Assembly (NCBI GenBank): GCA_937960795.1
Contig: CALGPA010000124.1
Span: 1-37,646, forward strand
DNA length: 37,646 nucleotides
Source of the DNA: an uncultured bacterium
GTDB taxonomy: Bacteria; Cloacimonadota; Cloacimonadia; Cloacimonadales; Cloacimonadaceae
Direction: 5' to 3'
Made by a program: the position numbers and the translations under genes. The notes under the pieces were generated by a model that worked only from the letters and a program-made list of their open reading frames with translations, was not told the DNA's origin and searched no databases. This document shows, one piece after another, positions 25,631 through 33,479 of this stretch. Positions within the stretch are counted from its first letter, which is position 1. Each line of letters opens with the position of its first letter.

Positions 25631-26185
25631 TTATACTTCCATGATTTCTTTTTCTTTGGATTTTTCCACTTCGTCGATCTTGCCAATCCATTCGTCGGTG
25701 ATATCTTGGATTTCTTTGAGCAATTTCTTCTCGTCGTCCTCACTGATCTCGCTGTCTTTCTTCATCTTTTTGGCCTGATCATTGGAATCACGGCGGATGT
25801 TTCGGATGGCGACGCGGGCTTCTTCCGCGATCTTCTTGAGTTCGCGAACGATGTCTTTGCGTTTTTCTTCAGTCAAGGGCTGGAAAGGCAGGCGGATCAC
25901 ATTGCCGTCGTTTTCGGGGGTGATGCCGATATTGGCGCCCAGGATGGCTTTTTCGATATCTGCCAGGGTGGTTTTGTCCCAAGGCTGGACTATGATCGTG
26001 CGTGGTTCCGGGATTGAGATGTTGCAAAGCTGCTTGACCGGTGTGGGTTGGCCATAGTAGTTGATCCGGACATCGTCCAAGATCGAGGCACTGGCTCTTC
26101 CGGTGCGCACTTTGGAATAGTTGTGCAGTAGTGATTCGAAGCTTTTTTGCATTTTCTCGGTGGCTGTGTTTTTGATCTCTTGCAT
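25631..26185 (-). CDS. frr: Ribosome recycling factor
   Basis: Splits post-termination ribosomes with EF-G. The 184-residue length and sequence are typical: KVRTGRASASILDDVRINYYG (here residues about 25-45), PIPEPRT-type core as NISIPEPRTIIVQPWD, the hinge and the basic helix EKRKDIVRELKKIAEEARVAIRNIRRD. The frame is open to 26230, but ATG 26185 follows GAGG and gives the conserved N-terminus. It lies 13 nt after pyrH and is the last gene of the operon. Confidence 0.97.
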   Translation of the reverse strand: MQEIKNTATEKMQKSFESLLHNYSKVRTGRASASILDDVRINYYGQPTPVKQLCNISIPEPRTIIVQPWDKTTLADIEKAILGANIGITPENDGNVIRLPFQPLTEEKRKDIVRELKKIAEEARVAIRNIRRDSNDQAKKMKKDSEISEDDEKKLLKEIQDITDEWIGKIDEVEKSKEKEIMEV

Positions 26186-26198
26186 TGTAACCTCTTTA

Positions 26199-26927
26199 TT
26201 AGGGATGAATGAAGGTGCCGACATTGGCATCCTGCAGTGCAGCTTTCAGGTTCTTTGGTTTGCATATATTGAAGATCTTGATCGGCATCAGATTTTCTGC
26301 TGCAAGTGAAAAAGCGCTGAGATCCATGACTCTGAGGCGTTTTTCGAGGCAGGTCTGATAGTCCGCGTCGCGGATAAACTCTGCATTGGGATCTTTCATG
26401 GGATCGGCAGTATAGAGTCCATCCACTTTTGTGGCTTTGAGCACGATGTCGAGCTTGAGCTCAATGGCGCGCAAGATAGCCGCGGTATCGGTTGTAAAAT
26501 ATGGATTCCCGGTGCCGCCTGCAACAAAGCAGATCTTGCCCTCAGATAGGGCTTTTTGCACCTTAGGCGCGCTGTAGTGAGTCGCCACTTTGTCTAGGAG
26601 AAAGCTGGAAAACACCTTGGCGTTGCAGCCTTTGGCGATCAAGATCTCAGCAAGATAGAGCGCATTTTGGATCGTGGCGAGCATGCCGATATTGTCCAGA
26701 GTAACTCTTGAGAGACTCTGGTTTTTCCAGCTTCCGCCGCGGAAGATGTTTCCTCCACCCAAAACGACTGCGATCGAATATCCTTGGTTTTTGAGCTCAA
26801 TAAGCTCATCCGTGAGGGCATCACAGACCTCGTCGTCAAATCCAAACCCGGCTTTACCGGCCAAGACTTCACCGCTCAGCTTGAGCATGATGCGGTTGAT
26901 CTTTTCGGCCTTGAAAGTGCTATTCAT
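26199..26927 (-). CDS. pyrH: UMP kinase
   Basis: Phosphorylates UMP to UDP in pyrimidine synthesis. The 242-residue amino-acid-kinase-fold protein has MLKLSGEVLAG, the GGGNIFRG UMP-binding loop, the GGTGNPYFTTDTAA segment and KATKVDGLYTADP, all standard for bacterial PyrH. It sits between tsf (14 nt upstream) and frr, the order found in many bacteria. The ribosome site is weak (CAGG directly before the ATG). Confidence 0.97.
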   Translation of the reverse strand: MNSTFKAEKINRIMLKLSGEVLAGKAGFGFDDEVCDALTDELIELKNQGYSIAVVLGGGNIFRGGSWKNQSLSRVTLDNIGMLATIQNALYLAEILIAKGCNAKVFSSFLLDKVATHYSAPKVQKALSEGKICFVAGGTGNPYFTTDTAAILRAIELKLDIVLKATKVDGLYTADPMKDPNAEFIRDADYQTCLEKRLRVMDLSAFSLAAENLMPIKIFNICKPKNLKAALQDANVGTFIHP

Positions 26928-26941
26928 CCTGACTTGAGGGC

Positions 26942-27538
26942 TTATTCGCCCAATGCGTAACGAACGAAGCGGGCTACTTGGATGTTTTCACCTGTCTTGG
27001 CAATGGAATCAGTGAGCAATTCTTTGACGGTCTTTTTCTCGTCTGAGATCAGTCCCTGCTCCATAAGAGCGTGTTCGCTGCAATACTTGCGGATGTTGCC
27101 TTCAACGATCTTTTCCACGATTTCGGGTTTCTTGCCGTCGTTGATGGCTTTGTTTCTGGCGATTTCTTTTTCGCGTTCGATGATTTCGGGATCAATTTCC
27201 TCGGGTGTGATTGCCAAGGGATTGGTAGCGGCGATCTGCAGGGCGATCTCTTCAGCCAGCGCGGCGAATTCTTCGGTGCGTGCAACGAAATCGGATTCGC
27301 AATTGAGCTCGAGCATCACGCCGATCTTGCCATTAAAATGGATGTAGGAATAGATGATGCCTTCTTTGGTCTCACGCAGGCTTTTGGCCTCTGCTTTGGA
27401 GATTCCACGCTCACGCAGATGTTTGATGGCTTCGTCGATCTTGCCATCAGTTGCGACCAAAGCTTTGCGGCATTCCATCATGCCCACTCCGGTCCTCTCA
27501 CGCAGTTCTTTTACCATGGTTGCGGTAATATCTGCCAT
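26942..27538 (-). CDS. tsf: Elongation factor Ts (short form)
   Basis: Nucleotide exchange factor for EF-Tu. The 198-residue chain starts at the ATG at 27538 behind AAGGAG; the longer frame to 27592 runs into an intercistronic hairpin. The N-terminal domain has VKELRERTGVGMMECRKAL, and the core has NGKIGVMLELNCESDFVARTEEF, the TDFV-type signature. It is shorter than the 283-residue E. coli protein and resembles the compact Thermus type. Second gene of the rpsB operon. Confidence 0.96.
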   Translation of the reverse strand: MADITATMVKELRERTGVGMMECRKALVATDGKIDEAIKHLRERGISKAEAKSLRETKEGIIYSYIHFNGKIGVMLELNCESDFVARTEEFAALAEEIALQIAATNPLAITPEEIDPEIIEREKEIARNKAINDGKKPEIVEKIVEGNIRKYCSEHALMEQGLISDEKKTVKELLTDSIAKTGENIQVARFVRYALGE

Positions 27539-27571
27539 TGTAAACTCCTTTATGATGAAAGATAAATTGAA

Positions 27572-27594
27572 GCGTGCCGGGAAAACCGGCACGC
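27572..27594 (-). terminator. Intercistronic hairpin between rpsB and tsf
   Basis: A perfect 9-bp stem, GCGTGCCGG at 27572-27580 and CCGGCACGC at 27586-27594, with a 5-nt loop. On the minus strand it is followed only by TTCAATTTATC, so it is a partial terminator or a processing and stability element that could set the S2 to EF-Ts ratio. Confidence 0.6.
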
Positions 27595-27607
27595 ATGATT
27601 AAGATCC

Positions 27608-28420
27608 TTATTGTTCAGTCGCGGCCATTTCCGGGACTTTTTCTTCGACTTTTTCTTCTACCGGCTCTTCGGTCTCTTCAGCTTCTTCTTTGGCTTCTGC
27701 GCCTTCAGTAGCTTCGGGAGCGTCGGAACCTTCGCTTGCCAAACCGCGTCCCTCGAGCACGGCGTTTGCCATGATGTCGGAAATCAGGGTGATGGCGCGG
27801 GTGGCATCATCATTTGATGGGATAACATAATCGACTTTGTCGGGATCGCAATTTGTATCGACCATCGCTACGATCGGAATTCCCAGGATGCGGGCTTCGT
27901 GGATAGCAATGTCTTCATACATGGTGTCGACCACAAAGATCGCTCCGGGGAGGCTGTCCATATCACGGATTCCACCCAAGGAAAATTCGATCTTGTCGTG
28001 CATGCGTCTCATCTTCTGAGCTTCAAGCTTGGTGTAGCTGGTAAGGGTTCCATCAGCTTCGATCTCTTCGAAGTATTTCATCTTCTCGATGCTTTGGCGG
28101 ATGGTCGCCATATTGGTCAGCATTCCACCATACCAGCGTTGGTTTACGTAAAATACTCCTGCCTTTTCAGCTGATTCTTTGATAGCGGTTTGAGCCTGTT
28201 TTTTGGTTCCCACAAAGAGAACATACTCCTGACGGCTCGCCACTTCTTTGATAAACTGATAGGCGTCATTGATGGCATCGACCGTCTGTTTGAGGTCGAT
28301 GATGTGGATCCCGTTGCGTTTGATGAATATGTATTTCTTCATCTTGGGGTTCCACTTGAAAGTCTGGTGTCCAAAGTGAACGCCGGCTTCCAAAAGTTGT
28401 TTCATAGATACTACGGACAT
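27608..28420 (-). CDS. rpsB: 30S ribosomal protein S2 with acidic C-terminal extension
   Basis: The 270-residue protein carries the S2 core: MKQLLEAGVHFGHQTFKWNPKMKKYIF near the start (here in part), GTKKQAQTAI, VNQRWYGGMLTN and ILGIPIVAMVDTNCDPD. After about residue 228 a tail of roughly 40 residues consists mainly of Glu, Ala and Pro (for example KEEAEETEEPVEEKVEEKV). Such tails occur in several S2 proteins and are not needed for the fold. ATG follows TAGGAG. A 190-nt leader with two hairpins separates it from rpsI. Confidence 0.97.
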   Translation of the reverse strand: MSVVSMKQLLEAGVHFGHQTFKWNPKMKKYIFIKRNGIHIIDLKQTVDAINDAYQFIKEVASRQEYVLFVGTKKQAQTAIKESAEKAGVFYVNQRWYGGMLTNMATIRQSIEKMKYFEEIEADGTLTSYTKLEAQKMRRMHDKIEFSLGGIRDMDSLPGAIFVVDTMYEDIAIHEARILGIPIVAMVDTNCDPDKVDYVIPSNDDATRAITLISDIMANAVLEGRGLASEGSDAPEATEGAEAKEEAEETEEPVEEKVEEKVPEMAATEQ

Positions 28421-28610
28421 TTAGTTTTCTCCTAATCTACGGTTAAATTTCCGCCAAGGGATCTACGCAATTCAGAGGGGCTATCCCCTCACCGCCTTGC
28501 AACTCGCCTTGGAGGCATATTTTGGCATCACTGCCGGGTTTTAGATCATTGTCCAATAAGCGCATATCGCCATCTTAAGCGGGGGATATCCATCCCCCAA
28601 AAACCAAAGA
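28421..28610 (-). promoter_or_regulatory. rpsB leader region with two strong hairpins
   Basis: The 190-nt gap between rpsI and rpsB has a GGGGGAT/ATCCCCC hairpin at 28581-28598 and a GAGGGG/CCCCTC hairpin at 28475-28490. Neither is followed by a U-run on the minus strand, so they are not standard terminators. A weak TTGGAC at 28556-28551 (minus) might be a promoter. S2 autoregulates through its leader in other bacteria, so this could be an S2-responsive leader; that is inference. The stretch 28485-28535 also resembles a decayed copy of the dispersed repeat. Confidence 0.4.
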
Positions 28611-28997
28611 TTAACGTTTGGAGAATTGGAATCTCTTTCTGGCTTTTGGACGACCGGGCTTCTTACGCTCGACCATACGGGGGTCACGAGTCAAGAAACC
28701 ACGTGCTTTGAGAGCGGGTCTGAGCTTTTCATCATACTCTACCAAAGCACGAGAGATCCCATGACGAATCGCTCCTGCTTGGCCAGACAAACCGCCACCA
28801 GCTACGTTTGCGTACACATCGAAACTATCGGAAAGTCCGGCAGTCTGAAGAGGCTGCTCGACGACCATTTCCAGAGTTTCACGCTGGAGGTATTTCTTCA
28901 TCTGTACTTTGTTGATGATGCGCTTGCCGGTGCCGGGAGTAAGTCTTACTCTGGCTACAGCATTCTTTCTTCTGCCAACGGCATCAAAGTTTTGCAT
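28611..28997 (-). CDS. rpsI: 30S ribosomal protein S9
   Basis: The 128-residue protein has the S9 pattern: VGRRKNAVARVRLTPG at the start, NVAGGGLSGQAGAIRHGISRAL in the middle and the basic C-terminal tail (KKPGRPKARKRFQFSKR) that reaches the P-site tRNA. Length and sequence are normal. It follows rplM by 15 nt, the near-universal L13-S9 pair. Confidence 0.98.
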   Translation of the reverse strand: MQNFDAVGRRKNAVARVRLTPGTGKRIINKVQMKKYLQRETLEMVVEQPLQTAGLSDSFDVYANVAGGGLSGQAGAIRHGISRALVEYDEKLRPALKARGFLTRDPRMVERKKPGRPKARKRFQFSKR

Positions 28998-29012
28998 ACC
29001 TTGCTTTTCTCC

Positions 29013-29441
29013 TTACAGGCTGAGTTCTACCGGCTTCTGAGCTTCATGTGGATGCTCGCTTCCGGCATAGACTTTCAGTTTTTTCATCATTGCGCGACCG
29101 AGTGTATTCTTCGGCATCATACCTTTGACGGCATGCTCGATAATACGCTCCGGATGCTCTTCCAATATTTTGGCATACGGGATCTCTTTTAAGCCACTGG
29201 GGTATCCACTAAAAGATTTGTAAACCTTCTGCAAGGCCTTGAGGCCTGTGACACGAACTTTGTCGGCATTGATGACTACGACGTAGTCACCCGTGTCTAA
29301 GTTCGTCGCAAAATACGGCTTGTTCTTACCACGTAATATCGTGGCAATCTTTGTAGATAACCGACCAAGAGGCTGTCCCGTTGCATCTACGACATACCAA
29401 GCTTGGTTAATGTCGCTGGGCGATGGAGTTAGGGTCTTCAT
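29013..29441 (-). CDS. rplM: 50S ribosomal protein L13
   Basis: The 142-residue protein shows the L13 features WYVVDATGQPLGRLSTKIATILRGK (split here around residues 15-39), DTGDYVVVINADKVRVTG and AVKGMMPKNTLGRAMMKKLKVYAG. First gene of the L13-S9 unit; an AAGGAG ribosome site precedes the ATG. Divergent from the alcohol dehydrogenase gene. Confidence 0.98.
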   Translation of the reverse strand: MKTLTPSPSDINQAWYVVDATGQPLGRLSTKIATILRGKNKPYFATNLDTGDYVVVINADKVRVTGLKALQKVYKSFSGYPSGLKEIPYAKILEEHPERIIEHAVKGMMPKNTLGRAMMKKLKVYAGSEHPHEAQKPVELSL

Positions 29442-29459
29442 CGATTCTCCTTTACGGTT

Positions 29460-29503
29460 TTTATACAGAATGTCAGGATTTTGGCTATTGCGAAGATGTC
29501 AAG
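29460..29503 (-). promoter_or_regulatory. Promoter region of rplM
   Basis: Minus-strand CTTGACA at 29503-29497 lies 56 nt before the start codon. The hexamer 17 nt on is ATCCTG (29479-29474). A TATAAA sits at 29465-29460, too close to the ATG and too far from TTGACA for a standard -10, so the exact promoter is uncertain. Confidence 0.4.
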
Positions 29504-29548
29504 AGAAATCATTATCTTTCAGATCATAAGAGCGCCTCGCCCGATATA

Positions 29549-29578
29549 CTTGACAGCTACACACTCTTTCTTTTGATG
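29549..29578 (+). promoter_or_regulatory. Probable promoter of the alcohol dehydrogenase gene
   Basis: CTTGACA at 29549-29555 is 52 nt before the ATG at 29607. The hexamer at 17-nt spacing is TTGATG (29573-29578), which does not match TATAAT. The call rests on the -35-like motif and its distance from the gene. Confidence 0.35.
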
Positions 29579-29606
29579 AATCCAGAATCAAAATGAGAGG
29601 TTAAGA

Positions 29607-30698
29607 ATGCTATACATGCCCACACGGATATTCATCGAAACAGGCGCTCTGTCAAAGGCGCAGAAATACATCGCCCGACTCGGCAATAAAGCCCTGATCG
29701 TCTGCGGAAAACATAGCGCGGAAAAAAGCGGAGGGATGGCGGACCTGCTGTCGCTACTTAAAGAAGAAGGCGTCGGCTTCGAGATCTACAATAAGATCTG
29801 TGAGAACCCCGACCTGCAAAGCATCATCACTGGGAAGGACGTGTTCCATAAGCATGGCTGCGACTTCTTGGTCGCCATCGGTGGAGGATCTCCTCTTGAT
29901 GCCGCCAAAGCGATCTCTCTGGCTGCAGCAAATGATCTGCACATCTCTGAGATCTACGACTCCTCTCTGCATAGGAGAAGATATCCCATCGTGGCAATCC
30001 CCACCACTCACGGCACCGGCTCGGAAGTAACGCAGTATAGCGTCTTGACCGATCCTGAAGCGCGCAAGAAGGCAGGCTTTGGATCCGATCTCATATTCCC
30101 TGACATAGCCATCGTGGATCCTCGATATATGCGCTCGCTCACACCACGCATCAGCCTGAATACCTCGATTGACGCGCTATCCCACCTTCTGGAAGGCATC
30201 TACAGCATCAAGCGCAATCCATATCTGATGCCGATGATTCATCGCGGAATCCGTCTGATCATCGATAATCTCGCGCTATGCTTGAAGCAGCCGGATCATC
30301 TCCCTGCTCGGGAAGCGCTTGCCACAGCATCCCTTTATGGAGGGATCACCATCGCCCATACCAGCACCACACTGCAGCACGCCATCGGATACCCTTTCAC
30401 TACCCATTTCGGGATCCCGCATGGCTTGGCAAACGGTATGTTTATGAAAGAGCTGATGGACTTTTATGCGCCTTCAGTCGAAGAAGAACTGAGCATGCTC
30501 TTTAGTGGCTTGAAGATGAGCCGGGAAGACTTTGATGCTTGGTTGGATAGCTTCCCTATCCGAGTGAAAGTGGATCTGGCAGATGATATGCTCGAGGAAT
30601 GGATCCCCATCATCCTCGCAACCCGCAATACCAAGATTAGCCCGCGGATTCCGACAGAGTCTGAGCTGCGCGAGATCCTCAAGGGCGTACAAAAGTAA
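29607..30698 (+). CDS. Iron-containing (group III) alcohol dehydrogenase
   Basis: A 363-residue NAD(P)-dependent dehydrogenase. The dinucleotide site is AIGGGSPLDAAKAISL (near 91-106) and IPTTHGTGSEVT follows (131-142). The metal site is formed by Asp and His in IDALSHLLEG plus His residues in LQHAIGYP and GIPHGLANG, as in the Fe-ADH family. Some members act on butanol, lactaldehyde or 1,3-propanediol; the substrate here cannot be assigned. ATG follows GAGAGG. An AhpD-like gene starts 8 nt downstream, so they likely form an operon. Confidence 0.92.
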   Translation: MLYMPTRIFIETGALSKAQKYIARLGNKALIVCGKHSAEKSGGMADLLSLLKEEGVGFEIYNKICENPDLQSIITGKDVFHKHGCDFLVAIGGGSPLDAAKAISLAAANDLHISEIYDSSLHRRRYPIVAIPTTHGTGSEVTQYSVLTDPEARKKAGFGSDLIFPDIAIVDPRYMRSLTPRISLNTSIDALSHLLEGIYSIKRNPYLMPMIHRGIRLIIDNLALCLKQPDHLPAREALATASLYGGITIAHTSTTLQHAIGYPFTTHFGIPHGLANGMFMKELMDFYAPSVEEELSMLFSGLKMSREDFDAWLDSFPIRVKVDLADDMLEEWIPIILATRNTKISPRIPTESELREILKGVQK

Positions 30699-30706
30699 GA
30701 GGTAGT

Positions 30707-31051
30707 ATGGTCACGAAAGTAAATGACTTCCGCAAGATCAGAGAAGAACTGACGAAGAAGACTCTGGACATGGCAAACCTGAATATCAAGCGCTTTTTTG
30801 CCCTGGATCACGCTGCTTATGAAGAGGGCAAGATCTCCAAGAAGAACAAGGAAATGATGGGCTTAGTGGCGTCGATGGTGCTACGCTGTGACGACTGCAT
30901 CAGCTATCATCTGGATCAATGCTTTGATGCAGGAGTCGATGATGAAGAGCTCTCTGAAGCGATGAACATCGCGCTCGTGGTAGGCGGCTCAATCGTGATC
31001 CCGCATATGCGCAGAGCCTATGCTTTTTGGGAGGAGCTAAAAGGTCTTTAG
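30707..31051 (+). CDS. Carboxymuconolactone decarboxylase/AhpD-family protein
   Basis: The 114-residue all-helical protein carries the AhpD-type redox motif CDDCISYHLD (near residues 63-72), a Cys-x-x-Cys followed by His, as in alkylhydroperoxidase-like proteins. Homologues reduce peroxides or have unknown roles. It is coupled to the iron alcohol dehydrogenase gene. Its stop codon overlaps the stop codon of the convergent HAD gene by 4 nt, so no terminator fits between them. Confidence 0.9.
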   Translation: MVTKVNDFRKIREELTKKTLDMANLNIKRFFALDHAAYEEGKISKKNKEMMGLVASMVLRCDDCISYHLDQCFDAGVDDEELSEAMNIALVVGGSIVIPHMRRAYAFWEELKGL

Positions 31052-31884
31052 GACGTCTTTTCGCCTAGCCAGTCTCGTGCTGCCATCGTGAAGCCATCAT
31101 TTTCACAAGCAGCCACGGTGTGAAACTCCTCTTTGATATCCTCAGGTGCATTTGCCGTCACATAGGCGTGTTTTGTGAGCCTCAGCATGTCTAGGTCATT
31201 GTAGTCATTGCCCACGACCATCATCTCAGACACAGAGATCCCCAGTCTATCAAGCAAGTGCCTCAGGCTTTCTCCCTTGTTCACTCCCGGAGCAAAGACC
31301 TCTATCCACAGCGATTCCTGATCCATGGGTGAGGTAGTTCTGATCGGAGTCATGGGATGCAATTTGCGACAAAGCTCTCGGTAGATGTCTTCCCTGCCCC
31401 CATCCACAACCGCCAAAAACTGGGTAGCGGCAATAACCCGAGCGATGTCGGCAGTCTCCAGGATCCGGGAAAAGTCTTGGTAGTGCCGGATCCTGCTCCA
31501 AAAGTCCGCCAGACCGGCTTTTTCCCGATACATCAGCAGATGCGAATCCGGGATCCGGTCATGCAGCATATAATCAATATTGCTGTCTTCGAGGATTTCG
31601 CAGATCTTGCAGATATCCGAGCTTTGCAGATCTTTGAAATACAGAAGCTGCTGGCTCTTCCAATCCATGATTCCGGCCCCGGTGGAGAAGATCACATAGT
31701 CAAAAGGCGCATTTTCCGGGATGTGACGGCGAAGGCTATACAGTGATCTGCCGGTTGCGAGAACGGTGATGATCCCGCGTGACTGCAGGTCTTTTAGGCT
31801 GCTCAGATCTTGGGCGCTGATCTGTCCATGATGCGGCAGGAGCGTTCCATCCAGATCGCTCACGGCAATTTTTTTACAGTTCAT
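31048..31884 (-). CDS. Cof-type HAD-superfamily hydrolase
   Basis: The protein of about 278 residues has HAD motif I DLDGTLLP (near residue 9), motif II as LATGRS, the large C2B cap of the Cof/sugar-phosphatase group, KGESLRHLLDRLGI and the motif IV GNDYNDLDML. It probably dephosphorylates a small metabolite such as a sugar phosphate or a PLP-like compound. I chose ATG 31884, which overlaps the pyridoxal kinase gene by 11 nt; the frame is open to 31926 but that part lies within the kinase. Being coupled to a pyridoxal kinase, a pyridoxal-phosphate phosphatase role is possible but unproven. Confidence 0.87.
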   Translation of the reverse strand: MNCKKIAVSDLDGTLLPHHGQISAQDLSSLKDLQSRGIITVLATGRSLYSLRRHIPENAPFDYVIFSTGAGIMDWKSQQLLYFKDLQSSDICKICEILEDSNIDYMLHDRIPDSHLLMYREKAGLADFWSRIRHYQDFSRILETADIARVIAATQFLAVVDGGREDIYRELCRKLHPMTPIRTTSPMDQESLWIEVFAPGVNKGESLRHLLDRLGISVSEMMVVGNDYNDLDMLRLTKHAYVTANAPEDIKEEFHTVAACENDGFTMAARDWLGEKTS

Positions 31885-32695
31885 AACTACTGATGATTTC
31901 CTCGAGAACGACGCCCCAAGCGCCATCTTGGTTGCGTTTTTGGCTCAGTTTGATCGCCGAAGAGATAAAGTCTGCCACCTTGGGGATGGCGATCTGAGGT
32001 GCTATGCCGGCAAGCCGATTGATGACCATCAGAGCACTGAAGATATCTCCGGTACCGGTATAAAAACAGGGGATGTATTCACAGGTGAAGATCCGGAAAT
32101 CTCCTTCTGCTGATGAGTACAGGATGTCACAGCCGCCACTTTGATCTGTCACGCTGGTGATGGCAACCTCTTTGGGCCCCAGTCCATGCAGCTTTTCGCA
32201 AAGATCTCTCAGACACTGCCGTGTCGGAGCAGCAAGAGGGTCGATCTCTGCCAATAGGCATGCCTCGGTGTAGTTTGGTGTGATCAGATCCGCTTTGCCG
32301 ACCAATCTGCGCATGGCTTCCACCATGGAGGCGTCATAGCATTCATAGAGTTCTCCGCCATCTGCCATGACGGGATCTACCACGATCAAAGCGTCGTCAT
32401 CGGAGAGTGAGGATATCGCTTTGAGCACCGTGTCAACTTGCCCGGGATTCCCCAAAAACCCGCTATACACAGCTGAGAATTTGAGCCCAAGCTTGTGATA
32501 GTGGATGATGCTATCCTCGATGAAGCCTGAAGTATCTATACCCCGATATCCCTCAAAACAAGTATTGGCCGAGAGCAGGGCTGTGGGCAAGGCGCAGACC
32601 TTGATCCCAAAGCGATACATCAGCGGGATGATCGCCATAAGCGAAGTATTGCCGATGCCGGAAAGATCGTGAATCGCGAGCACACTCTTAGTCAT
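31874..32695 (-). CDS. Pyridoxal/pyridoxamine kinase
   Basis: The 273-residue ribokinase-fold protein resembles PdxY/PdxK. It starts with VLAIHDLSGIGNTS, has YSGFLGNPGQ, the VDPVMADGGELY segment, ITPNYTEACLL and the anion-hole FYTGTGDIFSAL with the catalytic Asp. These features fit salvage phosphorylation of pyridoxal to PLP. The ATG at 32695 overlaps the end of the phosphoesterase gene by 8 nt; a GTG at 32704 is an alternative. PLP users nearby are tryptophanase (35685) and the glycine cleavage system implied by gcvH. Confidence 0.9.
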   Translation of the reverse strand: MTKSVLAIHDLSGIGNTSLMAIIPLMYRFGIKVCALPTALLSANTCFEGYRGIDTSGFIEDSIIHYHKLGLKFSAVYSGFLGNPGQVDTVLKAISSLSDDDALIVVDPVMADGGELYECYDASMVEAMRRLVGKADLITPNYTEACLLAEIDPLAAPTRQCLRDLCEKLHGLGPKEVAITSVTDQSGGCDILYSSAEGDFRIFTCEYIPCFYTGTGDIFSALMVINRLAGIAPQIAIPKVADFISSAIKLSQKRNQDGAWGVVLEEIISSYEL

Positions 32696-33479
32696 CGGAT
32701 TCACTCAATGAAACAAAGAATTCATAGATCATCTCGCCTTCCAGATCGAAGGTCATGATCTGCATCCCAAGGGGAGATTTGCGTAGGATATTGTAGTGAT
32801 GGATCATGTCAAAATGCTTGCTGAATGGGCTCTTTGTGCCCATTGGTCGCAGCGGCGCTCCACCGCCCCCCGTAACCAGATAGTGGATGCCCTCATGCTC
32901 AAGATGTTCAAAAGAATGCTCATGTCCGCTGACCACCATCACCACATTGTGACGCCCAAAAATGCGGGGAAGATATAGCTCCAGCCCCAGCTCCTGTCCG
33001 TGTTCACCCGAACTGAAGACAGGATGGTGCAAAAATATTATAATGGGCTTTTGAGCCCGCTTGAGCTCTTCCAACATCCACAGATGCTGCTCACTTTGCG
33101 GCAAAAGATCCAGATTGCTATCTAGGATGACATAGACAAAGTCTTCGTCGGCAAAGCTATAATAGCTCCGTCGGGGAAGCTGCGGAAAGTTCTCTAAAAA
33201 GAGCTGAAGATCGCGCTCATGATTGCCGCGAACCGGATAGAAATCCCCTCTTAGTGGGGATACAATCCTGATAAAATCATCATATTCTCTTTGATGAGTT
33301 CCCCTTTGATTCTGGTCTCCGGTATGGAAGACAAGCGAGAACTCGCTATTCTTTACTCTTTGAACGAGTTCTTCATGGATCTCGGGGTGATTTCGCGTAT
33401 CTCCATAGATCAGGATCTCACCGCCAAGGCCGATGATCAGAATCAGGAATACCGGGACAAGAGCCCATCTGAATCTCAT
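32688..33479 (-). CDS. Membrane-anchored metallophosphoesterase
   Basis: A 263-residue calcineurin-like phosphoesterase. A hydrophobic N-terminal segment (about 5-20) acts as anchor or signal. The metal-site motifs are YGDTRNH (25-31), HTGDQN, RGNHERD, LHHPVF and SGHEHSFEH, in the correct order; the first motif is GDTR rather than D-x-H, as in a purple-acid-phosphatase-like subgroup. The substrate is unknown. ATG 33479 forms an ATGA overlap with the glycosylase stop, so the longer frame to 33539 is rejected. Confidence 0.88.
   Translation of the reverse strand: MRFRWALVPVFLILIIGLGGEILIYGDTRNHPEIHEELVQRVKNSEFSLVFHTGDQNQRGTHQREYDDFIRIVSPLRGDFYPVRGNHERDLQLFLENFPQLPRRSYYSFADEDFVYVILDSNLDLLPQSEQHLWMLEELKRAQKPIIIFLHHPVFSSGEHGQELGLELYLPRIFGRHNVVMVVSGHEHSFEHLEHEGIHYLVTGGGGAPLRPMGTKSPFSKHFDMIHHYNILRKSPLGMQIMTFDLEGEMIYEFFVSLSESDD

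Noticed and set aside
28626..29192. 188-residue plus-strand frame opposite rpsI and rplM
   Set aside because: It crosses two ribosomal protein genes on the other strand and resembles no protein.
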